This document shows positions 43,249 to 53,062 of a stretch of DNA of 64,000 nt, one piece after another. The position numbers were made by a program, and so were the translations under genes. A model generated the notes under the pieces. The model was not told where the DNA came from. It ran no database searches and saw only the letters and a list, made by a program, of their open reading frames with translations. Numbering within the stretch: the first letter of the stretch is position 1; each line of letters opens with the position of its first letter. Source of the DNA: Dyadobacter crusticola DSM 16708 (GTDB lineage: Bacteria > Bacteroidota > Bacteroidia > Cytophagales > Spirosomataceae); the NCBI RefSeq assembly GCF_000701505.1, contig NZ_JNJB01000016.1:1-64000 (forward strand). Reading direction: 5' to 3'.

Positions 43249-45417
43249 ATGAAGGTGCTTAGAATCCTGCTTGTATTTCTAATAACATTAACAGCCGGCA
43301 AGCTATCCGCTGAAACAGTGGACTACAAGAGCGGCTCGCTGATCATCGGAAAATATCTTGAAATATATGAAGACACCTCAGGCAAGCTGACCCTGCCGGA
43401 AATCCGACAGGTGAAAGGTTTCGTCAAAAGCACGGACGAAGTACCCAACATCGGACTTAGCGAGTCCACATTCTGGATCCGGTTTTCGATCCGCAACAGA
43501 TCGGCAAAAAACATGCTGTATCTCGAACTCGCCCACCCTTGGATACATTCCTGCGAGATGTACGAGATCGTCGGAGACAAGGTGCGGACGGAAACTTACG
43601 ATGACGACGATCATTTCAGCAAGCGGCGCGTCAAGCACCAGAACCTGGTATTCGCCCTGGCGCTTCGGGCGGATCAGGAGCACTCCTACTATCTTAAAGT
43701 CAAAGGAACCAACCAGGTAATCCTGCCGCTGATCCTGCGCGATCAGGAGAACTTCTTCGAAACGGCGCAATTGAGTGAAACCATTAACGGGATTTTCTGC
43801 GGGATCATCGCGGTAATGGTACTTTACAACATGTTTATCTACTTTTCGACAAGAGATAGAAGCTACCTTTTTTATGTACTTTACGTGTTGTCCATCGGGC
43901 TGGCACAAACATCGCTTTCAGGTTATGCATTCAAATACCTTTGGCCGAATGCGCCTGATTTCAACTCCGTAGCGACCATTTACTTTTCGGGTATAGCCGG
44001 TATCTCTGCTATATTTTTTGTCAAAAACTTCCTGCAGCTCAAAGAAAAATGGCCACGTGCGATTTTTATAGTTTACATTATTGTCGCGCTTTATTCTTCC
44101 TCCATTCTGCTTAATATAGTCGGTTTTGACCTACTCAGTTTCAGGCTCGTAGATATTTCAGGCGCTTTCGGGACACTCAGCTGCCTGGTGATCGGCATCA
44201 AGCTTTCGAGAGAAAATTACCGGCCCGCCAAGCTTTTCCTTGTTGGCTGGTCAATATTTTTGCTCGGACTTTTCCTCCTGATCCTGCGCAATCTGAACGT
44301 ACTGCCGTATAACATCTTTACAACTTATACAATGCAGTTCGGTTCTATTGCAGAAGTAGTTCTGCTTTCCATTGCATTGGCAGATAAAATCAATATATTC
44401 AAGAAAGAGCGGGAAGAATCACAGGCAGAAGCGCTGCGCGTTTCGCTGGAAAACGAGAAAATTATTACGGAACAAAATGCATTGCTGGAAAGGAGTGTCG
44501 ACGAACGGACAGCGGAACTACAAACCGCTAACCAGGAGCTTAACCTCGCATTAACGCGCCTTAAAGACGCGCAAACGCAACTTATTGACGCTGAGAAAAT
44601 GGCTTCACTGGGTCAGCTTACTGCCGGTATTGCCCACGAGATCAATAACCCGATCAACTTTGTGAGCTCAAATATCAAGCCGCTCCGGAGAGATATAGAT
44701 GATGTACTTGAAATTTTGGATTCTTATAAAAATATTCAGAACATTGACTCCCTTGAGCATTTGCATACTAAAATAAACGAAATTGAGGAGCTGAAAGCGG
44801 AACTGGACCTCGACTACATTAAAACCGAGCTGGACACGCTTTTAAAAGGTATGGAAGATGGTGCGCACAGAACAGTTGAGATCGTGAAAGGATTAAAGAT
44901 CTTCTCACGTGTGGATGAGCTTGATCTCAACCTCGTCAACATCAATGAAGGCATCGAATCCACGCTGATCATTCTCAATTACCAGATGGGAAATGCCATC
45001 AAACTGGTGAAAGAGCTGGGAAACATTCCAAGTATTGAATGCTACGCCGGCAAGCTGAACCAGGTTTTCATGAATATCCTGACCAATTCGATCTATGCAT
45101 TGCTCAAAGAAAAACAAGAAGGAAGGACACCGACGATCTGGGTTAAGACCTGGCTGAGCGATCCCGATCATATTTCCATTTCAATGCGCGATAACGGACC
45201 GGGAATGCCGCCAGAGGTACGTGCCAAAATTTTTGAGCCATTTTTTACAACCAAACAGGTAGGGGACGGAACAGGGCTCGGACTTTCAATCGTTTTCAAA
45301 ATTATAGAAGTTCACAGCGGTACAATTCACGTTAATACGGAGGTTGGTGAAGGAACAGAGTTTTTGATCACACTTCCGGTAAAAAGAAAAATACGCCCTA
45401 TCCCTGATTTTCAATGA
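43249..45417 (+). CDS. 7TMR-DISM sensor histidine kinase
   Basis: The 722-aa kinase has a signal peptide (to about residue 21), a periplasmic DISMED2-type beta-sandwich (about 30-175; [26 protein letters not shown]), seven membrane helices (about 180-385), a coiled coil, a HisKA domain with phospho-His in [14 protein letters not shown] and a HATPase domain ([36 protein letters not shown]). DISM receptors are thought to bind small extracellular ligands, often sugars. It lies 3 bases after the GNAT-like gene and overlaps the next gene by 4 bases. There is no receiver domain of its own, so the phosphate probably passes to the receivers encoded nearby. Confidence 0.92.
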   Translation: MKVLRILLVFLITLTAGKLSAETVDYKSGSLIIGKYLEIYEDTSGKLTLPEIRQVKGFVKSTDEVPNIGLSESTFWIRFSIRNRSAKNMLYLELAHPWIHSCEMYEIVGDKVRTETYDDDDHFSKRRVKHQNLVFALALRADQEHSYYLKVKGTNQVILPLILRDQENFFETAQLSETINGIFCGIIAVMVLYNMFIYFSTRDRSYLFYVLYVLSIGLAQTSLSGYAFKYLWPNAPDFNSVATIYFSGIAGISAIFFVKNFLQLKEKWPRAIFIVYIIVALYSSSILLNIVGFDLLSFRLVDISGAFGTLSCLVIGIKLSRENYRPAKLFLVGWSIFLLGLFLLILRNLNVLPYNIFTTYTMQFGSIAEVVLLSIALADKINIFKKEREESQAEALRVSLENEKIITEQNALLERSVDERTAELQTANQELNLALTRLKDAQTQLIDAEKMASLGQLTAGIAHEINNPINFVSSNIKPLRRDIDDVLEILDSYKNIQNIDSLEHLHTKINEIEELKAELDLDYIKTELDTLLKGMEDGAHRTVEIVKGLKIFSRVDELDLNLVNINEGIESTLIILNYQMGNAIKLVKELGNIPSIECYAGKLNQVFMNILTNSIYALLKEKQEGRTPTIWVKTWLSDPDHISISMRDNGPGMPPEVRAKIFEPFFTTKQVGDGTGLGLSIVFKIIEVHSGTIHVNTEVGEGTEFLITLPVKRKIRPIPDFQ

Positions 45418-46505
45418 ATGAGAAACCAATTACCATTCTTTACATCGACGATGAGGAGCATAATCTGCAATCGTTCAAGGCGTCTTTCCGCAAACAATAT
45501 GATATCACCATTACTTCATCGGTAGTTGAGGCCGAGGAAATATTAGAGAAAAGGGATTTTTGCATTATCCTGGCCGATCAGCGGATGCCAATTATGACAG
45601 GCGTCCAGTTCTTCGAAAAGATCAGGACCAAATTCCCGAAACCGATCCGTATCCTCATTACAGGCCACACCGATATTGGCGCCGCCATTGACGCGATCAA
45701 TAAAGGAGAAGTGTTCCGCTTTATCGACAAACCGTGGGACTACCAGTATGTAGATACCGCCATTGCGAGCGCTTACGATATTTACAAGACCCGGGAAGAC
45801 CTGAAACAGCGCAATAGCGAATTGCAGAAAGCCAATGAAGAGCTGGATAAATTCGTGTACAGCGCCTCTCACGATCTGCGCGCGCCGCTTATGTCCGTGC
45901 TTGGTATCGTAAACCTGGCGCTGCTGGAAGAGGATGTGAAGTCGCAGAACGAGTACCTTGAACTGATCCGGCAGTCGGTCAAAAAGCTGGATACCTTCAT
46001 TATCAATATCATCGATTATTACAAAAACGCGAGAGGCGTACCTGTGGTAACCGATATCAGTTTTGAAGAACTGGTTACCGAAGTGCAGGCAACGATCCAG
46101 TACCTGCCCGAGTACGGTAATCTCAAAATGACTACTGATATTGAACAGACAGGTAATTTCCAGTCTGACGTGATGAAGCTTCGGATTATTTTCAACAACC
46201 TGATCAACAATGCGATCAAGTTCCAGGATAAATCCAAGCCTGATCCTTATGTACATTTAACTGTGCGCTCCACCCCGACGCACGCGACGATCACTGTGGC
46301 CGATAATGGCTCTGGAATCAGGGAGTCGGACCAGGATAAAATCTTCAAAATGTTCTACCGCGCCGGAGCTACCAACAGTGGCTCGGGTATCGGCTTGTAT
46401 ATAGTCCATGAAGCGATATCGAAACTGGGCGGCAACATCAGCGTGAGCTCGCAGTTGGGTAAGGGCAGCGTTTTTGAAATCAACATTCCCTCCATAAAAA
46501 AATAA
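45414..46505 (+). CDS. Hybrid protein: receiver domain plus histidine kinase
   Basis: The 363-aa cytosolic protein has an N-terminal receiver (LYIDDEEHNL, phospho-Asp in LADQRMPIMTGVQF, Lys in FIDKPWDYQY), then a HisKA domain with YSASHDLRAPLMSVLG (His near residue 150) and a HATPase (FNNLINNAIKFQ, DNGSGIRES, GSGIGLYIVHE). It has no membrane segment. It overlaps the upstream DISM kinase by 4 bases, so it should receive phosphate from that kinase and relay it further. The last gene of the run, a single receiver, is the obvious recipient. Confidence 0.92.
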   Translation: MNEKPITILYIDDEEHNLQSFKASFRKQYDITITSSVVEAEEILEKRDFCIILADQRMPIMTGVQFFEKIRTKFPKPIRILITGHTDIGAAIDAINKGEVFRFIDKPWDYQYVDTAIASAYDIYKTREDLKQRNSELQKANEELDKFVYSASHDLRAPLMSVLGIVNLALLEEDVKSQNEYLELIRQSVKKLDTFIINIIDYYKNARGVPVVTDISFEELVTEVQATIQYLPEYGNLKMTTDIEQTGNFQSDVMKLRIIFNNLINNAIKFQDKSKPDPYVHLTVRSTPTHATITVADNGSGIRESDQDKIFKMFYRAGATNSGSGIGLYIVHEAISKLGGNISVSSQLGKGSVFEINIPSIKK

Positions 46506-46515
46506 ATCAGGCGGT

Positions 46516-46905
46516 ATGAAGTCACTTCTAAACTTCTTCTTAATAGACGATAGCGCCTTTGATCTTTTCATTTACGAAAAGCTGCTGATCAAAAGCGGTA
46601 TCACCGATTCAGTCAAAACCTTCAACTCTGCACGTGAAGCGCTCAAATTCCTCATGAACCAGGGTAATGCAATACCGGATACAATTATCCTGCTGGACCT
46701 GCAAATGCCTGATATGAACGGATTTGAATTTATAGACGAGTTTGAGACCTTACCAGATCACCTCCGGTCAAAAATCAGGATTTTCATGCTTTCCTCTACG
46801 ATCGACACCCGCGACATTGAAAAGGTAAGAGCCAATCCGCACATCATCGACCTCCTTCCCAAGCCGCTCGAAGTAACCTTCCTGAAAAAAAAGCTCGCCA
46901 TATAA
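46516..46905 (+). CDS. Single-domain response regulator
   Basis: The 129-aa receiver has the acidic pair in FLIDDSAFD, phospho-Asp in ILLDLQMPDMNGFEF, Ser in MLSSTID and Lys in LLPKPLEV. It has no output domain. It follows the hybrid kinase by 10 bases and closes the operon. It may act by protein-protein contact or as a shuttle. From 46906 to 47245 I see no credible gene; the 62-aa frame at 46960-47148 has no family-like features. Confidence 0.9.
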   Translation: MKSLLNFFLIDDSAFDLFIYEKLLIKSGITDSVKTFNSAREALKFLMNQGNAIPDTIILLDLQMPDMNGFEFIDEFETLPDHLRSKIRIFMLSSTIDTRDIEKVRANPHIIDLLPKPLEVTFLKKKLAI

Positions 46906-47245
46906 TTCCCGTACTCAGCCGCTCAATCTGGCAAGCTCTTTGCTATTGATTTACTAACCTTGGTTTCCGATCAACAGGTTGCCAAAACGTGCGCAGGAAA
47001 CTGGGTATTTTACGGGATTTACACAATTCCCGCAATTACTCACATTGTCCTAAAATGTAACAATTCGTTAATTTTCGCATTCGCCGTTAAATTAATGTTA
47101 ATGACCGTTCAGATTAATTGTATGGTACTAATAGAACTCGCCATATAATTATTTAAATATTTCAAGAAATGAACAATGTTCGGGAACACGTTTGTAGCAA
47201 TGGCTCTCATTGTCTATTGTAAACCTTAACATCCCAACACTTTCA

Positions 47246-47434
47246 ATGAAAACCGATAGCAAGACCCTGTCTGAGATTTTGAAGTTGCACGCTGAATACG
47301 TAAAAGAGGTTGAGTTCAGCGGCATCAAACCATTGTCAATGGAAATTTACAAAACGAATTCCCACAATTTTGTGCGCTGGATCAAAGATGAGTTTAACCC
47401 GGGAAGCAAACTGCGCAAGGAAGTAGCTGGCTAA
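47246..47434 (+). CDS. Small soluble protein, 62 aa
   Basis: ATG 47246 (preferred over one 36 bases upstream) opens a 62-aa helical, charged protein (SKTLSEILKLHAEYVKEVEF, then GIKPLSMEIYKTNSHNFVRW). It has no membrane segment. A strong terminator follows at 47488. It looks like a genuine small gene of no recognised family, perhaps Cytophagales-specific. Confidence 0.55.
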   Translation: MKTDSKTLSEILKLHAEYVKEVEFSGIKPLSMEIYKTNSHNFVRWIKDEFNPGSKLRKEVAG

Positions 47435-47487
47435 GAAGAATTTATACTCAACGTCTACAATAAGGTCTTGAATTGCAAGATACTAAG

Positions 47488-47520
47488 CTGCCGGATCTAA
47501 AACGATCCGGCAGTTTTTTT
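47488..47520 (+). terminator. Strong intrinsic terminator
   Basis: CTGCCGGATC (47488-47497) and GATCCGGCAG (47504-47513) form a perfect stem with loop TAAAAC, followed by seven T. Confidence 0.88.
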
Positions 47521-47579
47521 ATAGCTTATTCTTTGGTAAGTTTGATCATCACTTAATAAGCTGAATAGCAAGAATCAAA

Positions 47580-47729
47580 ATGTTTTTAGCACTTTATAAT
47601 ATCCTCAAAGGCCGGTTTTCAAAAGAGTCTATTGAAGAAGCAAAGTCCAACCAGAAAGGAATGTCCCGGCAGGAAGCATTACAGCAAATGCGCAAAATTG
47701 CCAGCAAAAGAATGGACAAAAAAAATTGA
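47580..47729 (+). CDS. Small basic protein, 49 aa
   Basis: ATG 47580 opens a 49-aa basic protein with a hydrophobic start (MFLALYNILKGRFSKE) and a helical Lys/Gln-rich rest (NQKGMSRQEALQQMRKIASK). It ends with TGA exactly one base before the araD stop on the other strand. No family is recognised; composition and codon use look protein-like. Confidence 0.45.
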   Translation: MFLALYNILKGRFSKESIEEAKSNQKGMSRQEALQQMRKIASKRMDKKN

Positions 47730-48431
47730 TTATTCCTGCCCGTAATAGGCATTTTTCCCGTGTTTTCTGAAATAATGCTTGTCGATCAGGCTTTGCTTGA
47801 TAGTACCTGCCAGCGGGTTGATCTGCAAAGTCAGGTACGCCATTCTCGCAATTTCTTCCAGCACTACTGAGTTATATACGGCTTTCGCTGGATCTTTTCC
47901 CCACGTGAATGGACCGTGACAAGCTACCAGCACCATTTCCACCTCTTCATAGCTGAGCCCGCTACCGGTAAAAAGATCGAGTATCTGATTGCCGGTTTCC
48001 AATTCGTAATTCCCCTGGATCATCTCGTCCGACATCACCTCTGTAACCGGTATGGAAGCAGTCAGGTGATCAGCATGTGTGGTACCCAGGTTTGGAATCG
48101 GCTTTATAGCCTGCGCCCAGGCCACCGCGTAAGTGGAATGCGTATGGCATACCCCGCCTATTCCGGGGAAACTCTTATAAAGCAAAGTATGTGTTTTGGT
48201 ATCGGAAGAAGGTCGCATACTGCCTTCTATCACCACATTGTCCAGATCTACGATCACGATATCATCCACTTTCAGCCGGTGGTAAGGTACCCCGCTGGGC
48301 TTGATAGCAACCACACCTTCGGCCCTGTCGATACCACTTACATTCCCAAAGGTCACAATCGCCAGTTCTTCCCTGGGTATCTCCATATTGGCTTCGTAAA
48401 CCAGCTCTTTGAGATAGGTATATTTTGACAT
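47730..48431 (-). CDS. araD: L-ribulose-5-phosphate 4-epimerase
   Basis: This 233-aa class II aldolase/epimerase has the phosphate-binding SGNVSG-like FGNVSGIDR, GVVAIKPSGVPYHRLKVDDI, zinc-ligand HTHSTYAVAWAQ and THADHLTA, and the C-terminal HYFRKHGKNAYYGQ typical of AraD. It converts L-ribulose-5-phosphate to D-xylulose-5-phosphate, the last step into the pentose phosphate pathway. It is the third gene of a minus-strand araB-araA-araD operon, 6 bases after araA. Confidence 0.95.
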   Translation of the reverse strand: MSKYTYLKELVYEANMEIPREELAIVTFGNVSGIDRAEGVVAIKPSGVPYHRLKVDDIVIVDLDNVVIEGSMRPSSDTKTHTLLYKSFPGIGGVCHTHSTYAVAWAQAIKPIPNLGTTHADHLTASIPVTEVMSDEMIQGNYELETGNQILDLFTGSGLSYEEVEMVLVACHGPFTWGKDPAKAVYNSVVLEEIARMAYLTLQINPLAGTIKQSLIDKHYFRKHGKNAYYGQE

Positions 48432-48437
48432 ATTGAA

Positions 48438-49928
48438 TTATTTATAGCTGGCTTCACTCCAGCGCAACTCGTTTTTGAGCTGCCTCAGGTTTGTATTCTT
48501 ATCAATCACCACCAGCTCCACGCCGGCCATTTCCGCGAATGTTTCAATGTGATCAACAGTCAGGTTCTGGCTGTATACGGTATGGTGTGCGCCGCCGGCA
48601 TAAATCCAGGCTGCACAGCCGATTTGCATATCGGGCTGCGGTTTCCACAATGCCCGTGCGACGGGTAACTTAGGAAGTGCCTCGCTCACTTCAACCGCCT
48701 CTACTTCATTCACCAGAATACGGAACCGGTTGCCCAAATCGATCAGCGATACATTGAGCGCCGGACCGGCGGGAGCATTGAAAACCAGCCGCACGGGATC
48801 TTCCTTCCCTCCTATTCCGAGTGCATGGATTTCGCATGAAACCTTACCCCCTGCAATGGTGGGGCATATTTCGAGCATGTGGGAGCCTAGTACCAGTTGG
48901 TTGGCCGGATCAAAATGATAGGTGTAATCTTCCATAAAGGAATTGCCGCCGCTCAGTCCGCTTGCCATTACTTTCAAGGCGCGTACCATTGCGGCCGTTT
49001 TCCAGTCACCCTCACCCGCATAGCCGAACCCAGCCGCCATCATCCGCTGCGAGCCAATCCCCGGCAGCTGCTTCATCCCATGCAGATCTTCGAAAGTATT
49101 GGTATAACCCTTGAAATTTCCATCCTTCAAAAAGTATTGCAACCCAAGCTCAATGCGGGCGGCGTCGCGCAATGCACTGTGCCGGGCAGCATTTAATTTC
49201 AAGGCGTCGGCCAACTCGTAAGTATCCTGGTATTCAGCGACAAGCCGATTCACTTCCTGGTCCTCAACCCGGTTGATAACCGCTACCAGATCACCGACGG
49301 CATACGTATTCACAGAAAACCCGAACGTCATTTCCGCAGCTACCTTGTCCCCGTCCGTCACAGCAACCTGGCGCATATTATCGCCGAAGCGCACAAACCT
49401 GGCTCCCTGCATGTCATGCCAAGCAGCAGCTACCCTGGCCCAGTCGCCGATGTTGTTCAAAACCTCCGGCTGCTGCCAGTGACCCACTACCACTTTCCGG
49501 TTAAGCCGCATCCGCGTCATCATGAAACCGAACTCGCGGTCACCGTGCGCCGACTGGTTGAGATTCATGAAATCCATATCAATACTTGCCCAGGGAATGT
49601 CCTGGTTGTATTGTGTGTGCAAATGCAGCAATGGTTTTTGCAGGATCTGTAACCCTCTGATCCACATCTTGGCAGGTGAAAAAGTATGCATCCACGCGAC
49701 CAGCCCAATGCAGGCCGCTGTGTTGTTCGCTTCCTGCATAATCTGGTAAATCTCCTCGGGAGACTTCACTACCGGCTTGAAAACTACTCTTACGGGAACC
49801 GCAGCAGATTCATCAAAGGATTTGGCCAGGATACGGGAGTGGTCGTCGACCTGGCGGAGCGTATCTTCTCCATACAAATGCTGGCTTCCCGTGACAAACC
49901 AGATTTCGAATTGTTTTAAATCAAGCAT
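48438..49928 (-). CDS. araA: L-arabinose isomerase
   Basis: The 496-aa protein is a full-length Ara[21 protein letters not shown] at the start, [48 protein letters not shown] and the metal-binding [14 protein letters not shown] and GGAHHTVYS regions. It isomerises L-arabinose to L-ribulose in the cytosol. It sits between araB (36 bases upstream) and araD. Confidence 0.97.
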   Translation of the reverse strand: MLDLKQFEIWFVTGSQHLYGEDTLRQVDDHSRILAKSFDESAAVPVRVVFKPVVKSPEEIYQIMQEANNTAACIGLVAWMHTFSPAKMWIRGLQILQKPLLHLHTQYNQDIPWASIDMDFMNLNQSAHGDREFGFMMTRMRLNRKVVVGHWQQPEVLNNIGDWARVAAAWHDMQGARFVRFGDNMRQVAVTDGDKVAAEMTFGFSVNTYAVGDLVAVINRVEDQEVNRLVAEYQDTYELADALKLNAARHSALRDAARIELGLQYFLKDGNFKGYTNTFEDLHGMKQLPGIGSQRMMAAGFGYAGEGDWKTAAMVRALKVMASGLSGGNSFMEDYTYHFDPANQLVLGSHMLEICPTIAGGKVSCEIHALGIGGKEDPVRLVFNAPAGPALNVSLIDLGNRFRILVNEVEAVEVSEALPKLPVARALWKPQPDMQIGCAAWIYAGGAHHTVYSQNLTVDHIETFAEMAGVELVVIDKNTNLRQLKNELRWSEASYK

Positions 49929-49964
49929 TAAGTGGCTGGTAAAATGAGTGTAAGTTGAGTCGAG

Positions 49965-51632
49965 TTAACCCGCAATTGCAGGTTCTTTTTGTATGAGAAA
50001 CTGATTTTCCATGAATGCACCGGCCGTGAGGTATTTTTCATAAAGTACCTGATAAACCCGCGACTCCTTTTCTCTGGGTTCGTAAACCGCGTCAAAGCCG
50101 GAGCTCATTGCTTGTTGCGCCTCTTGTAATGTGGGGTAAATGCCGGATGCGACTGCCGCAAACATTGCAGCGCCCAGCGCGCAGGCTTGCTCGGAAGCGG
50201 CTACTTTGATCGGCATGTTCAATACATCGGCCAGTGTTTGCATCACAAATGCCGATTTTTTGGCGACCCCGCCGATTGCAATCACCTGATTTATCGGAAC
50301 ACCTTCATTTCTGAACCGCTCCACAATGCTTTTGGATCCAAATGCAGTAGCTTCCACCAGCGCTTTGAACACCCGCGCACTGTCGCTGGCAAGATTAAGA
50401 CCGAGTATTCCTCCTTTGAGTGTATGTTTGGCGTCAGGTGTTCTCCGTCCATTGAGCCAATCAATTGCAACGATGTCGGTTTCCGTAACAGGCAATTCCG
50501 CGGCAAGCTTCGAAAAATGGGGAATCAGGTTTTTTGACAACTCTGCGGCAGCTTCTTCTCCGAGCAGCTCCCGGACCGGCTGCACGATCAGCTTGGCAAA
50601 CCAGGCGTAAATGTCACCAAAAGCAGACTGCCCGGCTTCCATCCCCAGCATACCAGGGATAATGGACCCATCGACCTGCCCGCAAATTCCTTTGATCAGC
50701 AAATGCCCTGCTTCTTCGCTCGGCGCGATAAGCATATCACAGGTGGAAGTACCTATTACTTTACACAAAGAATAAGGCTCGATCAATGCGCCTACCGCAC
50801 CCATATGCGCGTCAAATGCACCCACTCCGATAACCGTATCGGCAGAAATACCGAATCGCTGCGCCCATTTAGCGGAAATAGTACCCATTGCTTTTTCCGA
50901 AGTTTCAGTCGTGGCAAACAGCCGGTCACGGAGTCCGTCGAGCAGCGGATCGAGTTCTTTCAAAAATGCATTGGAAGGTAATCCATCAAAATCCTGGTGC
51001 CACAATGCCTTGTGTCCGGCAGCGCAGCGGGACCTTTTTAATTGCAGCGGATCGGTAACCCCTGTAAGCTCGGCCGAAATCCAGTCGCAATGCTCCACCC
51101 ACGAGAATGCGTTTTCACGCACCTGTTCATCGACCCTTAGCGTACGGAGTATTTTGGCCCAAAACCATTCTGACGAATAAATACCGCCTACATACTTCGT
51201 ATAATCCTCTGGCCAGCTATGCGCAAGCCTGTTAATTTCATCCGCCTCCGCATTCGCAGTATGGTCTTTCCAGAGAATGAACATTCCATTCGGATTATCT
51301 TCCATGCCCGGAAGCATCGAGAGCGGTGTTCCTGATCTGTCCACCGCAACCGGCGTAGAACCGGTGGTATCAATGGAAATACCGCGAACAGCAGCCCGCG
51401 CGTCAGCCGGAGCTTGCTCCAATGCAGCCAGCACAGCCTTTTCCATACTTTCAATATAATCGAGCGGATGCTGCCTGAACTGCGACCGCGAAGGATCGCA
51501 ATACTTGCCCTGTTTCCAGCGGCTATATTCCTGCACGGCCGTGCCCACCTGCTTTCCCGAATACGCGTCCACCACAAGCGCCCGCACCGAGTCAGTTCCA
51601 AAGTCAATTCCAATTACGTAAGCTTGTTCCAT
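49965..51632 (-). CDS. araB: Ribulokinase
   Basis: The 555-aa FGGY-family kinase opens with VIGIDFGTDSVRALVVDAYS (ATP-site loop), has ISIDTTGSTPVAVD, GVGAFDAHMGAVGA (with the catalytic Asp) and the C-terminal AIGGVAKKSAFVMQTLADVL and EQACALGAAMFAAV. It phosphorylates L-ribulose. It is the first gene of the operon, and the promoter region upstream holds a 22-bp inverted repeat that is a likely AraR site. No transporter or arabinofuranosidase gene is in the window. Confidence 0.96.
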   Translation of the reverse strand: MEQAYVIGIDFGTDSVRALVVDAYSGKQVGTAVQEYSRWKQGKYCDPSRSQFRQHPLDYIESMEKAVLAALEQAPADARAAVRGISIDTTGSTPVAVDRSGTPLSMLPGMEDNPNGMFILWKDHTANAEADEINRLAHSWPEDYTKYVGGIYSSEWFWAKILRTLRVDEQVRENAFSWVEHCDWISAELTGVTDPLQLKRSRCAAGHKALWHQDFDGLPSNAFLKELDPLLDGLRDRLFATTETSEKAMGTISAKWAQRFGISADTVIGVGAFDAHMGAVGALIEPYSLCKVIGTSTCDMLIAPSEEAGHLLIKGICGQVDGSIIPGMLGMEAGQSAFGDIYAWFAKLIVQPVRELLGEEAAAELSKNLIPHFSKLAAELPVTETDIVAIDWLNGRRTPDAKHTLKGGILGLNLASDSARVFKALVEATAFGSKSIVERFRNEGVPINQVIAIGGVAKKSAFVMQTLADVLNMPIKVAASEQACALGAAMFAAVASGIYPTLQEAQQAMSSGFDAVYEPREKESRVYQVLYEKYLTAGAFMENQFLIQKEPAIAG

Positions 51633-51688
51633 ATAAACGGTTTAGGATATTTCAGAGCAATAAGACAGCTTTATTTAATTTATCAGTT

Positions 51689-51710
51689 AACAAATATAAA
51701 TAAATTTGTT
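51689..51710 (-). promoter_or_regulatory. araB promoter with candidate AraR operator
   Basis: AACAAAT (51689-51695) and ATTTGTT (51704-51710) form a dyad 57 bases before araB. Its left arm contains, on the minus strand, TATATTTG (51698-51691), an exact -7 consensus. A regulator bound here would block RNA polymerase. Assignment to AraR is inferred from the neighbouring regulator gene. Confidence 0.5.
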
Positions 51711-51740
51711 TCTAGTGTATGGATGACACAATTTCAATTT

Positions 51741-52141
51741 TGAATGATTGAATGATTGAATGATTGAATGATTGAATGAGCAGCCGTGGAACGGGGAATG
51801 ACAGAATGAGTGAATGAGCCGCCGTGGAACGGGGAATGAGTGAATTTTGAATGACTAAATTATTGGTCGGTTTGTTTTTGCACTGAATGGGCTGCATAGC
51901 TTATCCTATTTGGAATAAATATCAAACAATTGGGACTTCCCAACTCACTCACTCTGTTCAAGCACTCCCCAGTCGCTTTAACCTGCTAATTCAGATCTAG
52001 AAAGTTTATTCACTCATTCACCGTTCCACGGCGGCTCATTCACTCATTTGAAATTGACTAATTCCCCGTTCCACAGCGGCTCATGTAAAATTGATTTATT
52101 CACTCATTCACTCATTCAATCATTCAGTCATTGAATGATTG
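51741..52141. repeat. Dispersed repeat locus B
   Basis: The stretch holds five tandem TGAATGAT-type octamers (51741-51780) and four copies of the GTTCCACGGCGGCTCATTC family: 51774-51792 (one mismatch) and 51812-51830 on the minus strand, 52023-52041 and 52068-52084 (diverged) on the plus strand. CATTCA-rich DNA continues to 52141. CAATCATTCA (52117-52126) and TGAATGATTG (52132-52141) form a hairpin, and the regulator gene's stop codon lies in its loop. No gene is present between 51711 and 52127. Confidence 0.8.
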
Positions 52142-52847
52142 AACTTCCCTCCTTCATCGAATCAGGCATGAAGTTCCAAAACGAGTGGAATTTGGCTTTG
52201 TATTTGTCTGTATCGAGCTTGTATAGTGTTGCTTTTTTGGTGGCGCCGTTGTTGTTCTTGTCGCCGGTATCAATGAGTAATCCGGTTGAAAGCAGCTTGC
52301 GGCTGAAATTACGGCGGTCGATCGGGATGTTGTAGATAGCCTCGTAGAGCTTTTGCAGCTGCGGGATCGTGAAACGCTCGGGCAACAGCTCAAAGCCGAT
52401 CGGATGCAATGCGGCTTTGTATTTCAGGTGCTCAATGGCGCGAGCTACCATTTGTTCGTGGTCAAAAATCAGCTTCGGCCGGTTTTCCAGCACAATCCAC
52501 GAAGCGTTGTGTGTTCTTACCGCTTCCGAATCGTGATCATCAATCTTAATCAATGCAAAAAACACGACCGATACAGTCCGCTCGCCCGGGTCGCGGCTCG
52601 CCTTTCCAAAAGTTGCCAGCTGTTCGACGTAGATATTTTTGAGTCCGGTCAGGTTGTAGAGAATGCGTGCTGCACCGTCTGATAAGTCCTCATCGTGATT
52701 TACGAACCCTCCCATCAGGGACCATTTCCCTTTTTCAGGTTCAAAATTCCTTTTAATCAGCAGCAGCTTGATGTCTTTTCCGTCGAAACCGAAAATAATG
52801 CAGTCAATAGCCACGAGAATGCGCGCGGCCTGGGGGTAATTTTTCAT
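52128..52847 (-). CDS. Nudix-fold transcriptional regulator, AraR/NrtR-like
   Basis: The 239-aa protein has a Nudix domain (about residues 10-145; WSLMGGFVNHDEDLSDGAAR) in which the catalytic REUXEE part of the Nudix box is replaced (ARILYNLTGL), so hydrolysis is unlikely. A C-terminal winged helix follows (about 155-225; ERFTIPQLQKLYEAIYNIPI, RRNFSRKLLSTGLL). This is the NrtR-type architecture used by the arabinose regulator AraR in Bacteroides. Its place next to araBAD supports that role. The C-terminal residues and stop codon come from the adjacent repeat DNA. Confidence 0.85.
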   Translation of the reverse strand: MKNYPQAARILVAIDCIIFGFDGKDIKLLLIKRNFEPEKGKWSLMGGFVNHDEDLSDGAARILYNLTGLKNIYVEQLATFGKASRDPGERTVSVVFFALIKIDDHDSEAVRTHNASWIVLENRPKLIFDHEQMVARAIEHLKYKAALHPIGFELLPERFTIPQLQKLYEAIYNIPIDRRNFSRKLLSTGLLIDTGDKNNNGATKKATLYKLDTDKYKAKFHSFWNFMPDSMKEGSSIIQ

Positions 52848-53062
52848 GGGCTTGATTATGGAGGTAACGCTCTTCCTGAACAGTTATAAATATTAACCGT
52901 AAAAGGACCGTATGCGCCTTACTTGTGTTAATTTTTTATTAAGAAAGTAAAAAAAAGAAAGAGATTACTTAATCTGCTCAGACAGCCCTGAATTAATTTA
53001 ATTCCGAATTTTGCAAACCTTCCCAACTGAGTTATTGTCAGACTTCCCAGGCGATCTTCATT

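Noticed and set aside
45543..46256. 237-aa minus-strand ORF
   Set aside because: Antisense to the receiver-kinase hybrid, which has all catalytic motifs.
46960..47148. 62-aa hydrophobic plus-strand ORF between the receiver gene and the next small gene
   Set aside because: Low-complexity translation of AT-rich spacer, with no sensible start context or conserved pattern.
51741..52141. Possible CRISPR array
   Set aside because: Units are 8 bp or irregular 19-mers in both orientations with no regular unique spacers and no cas genes.
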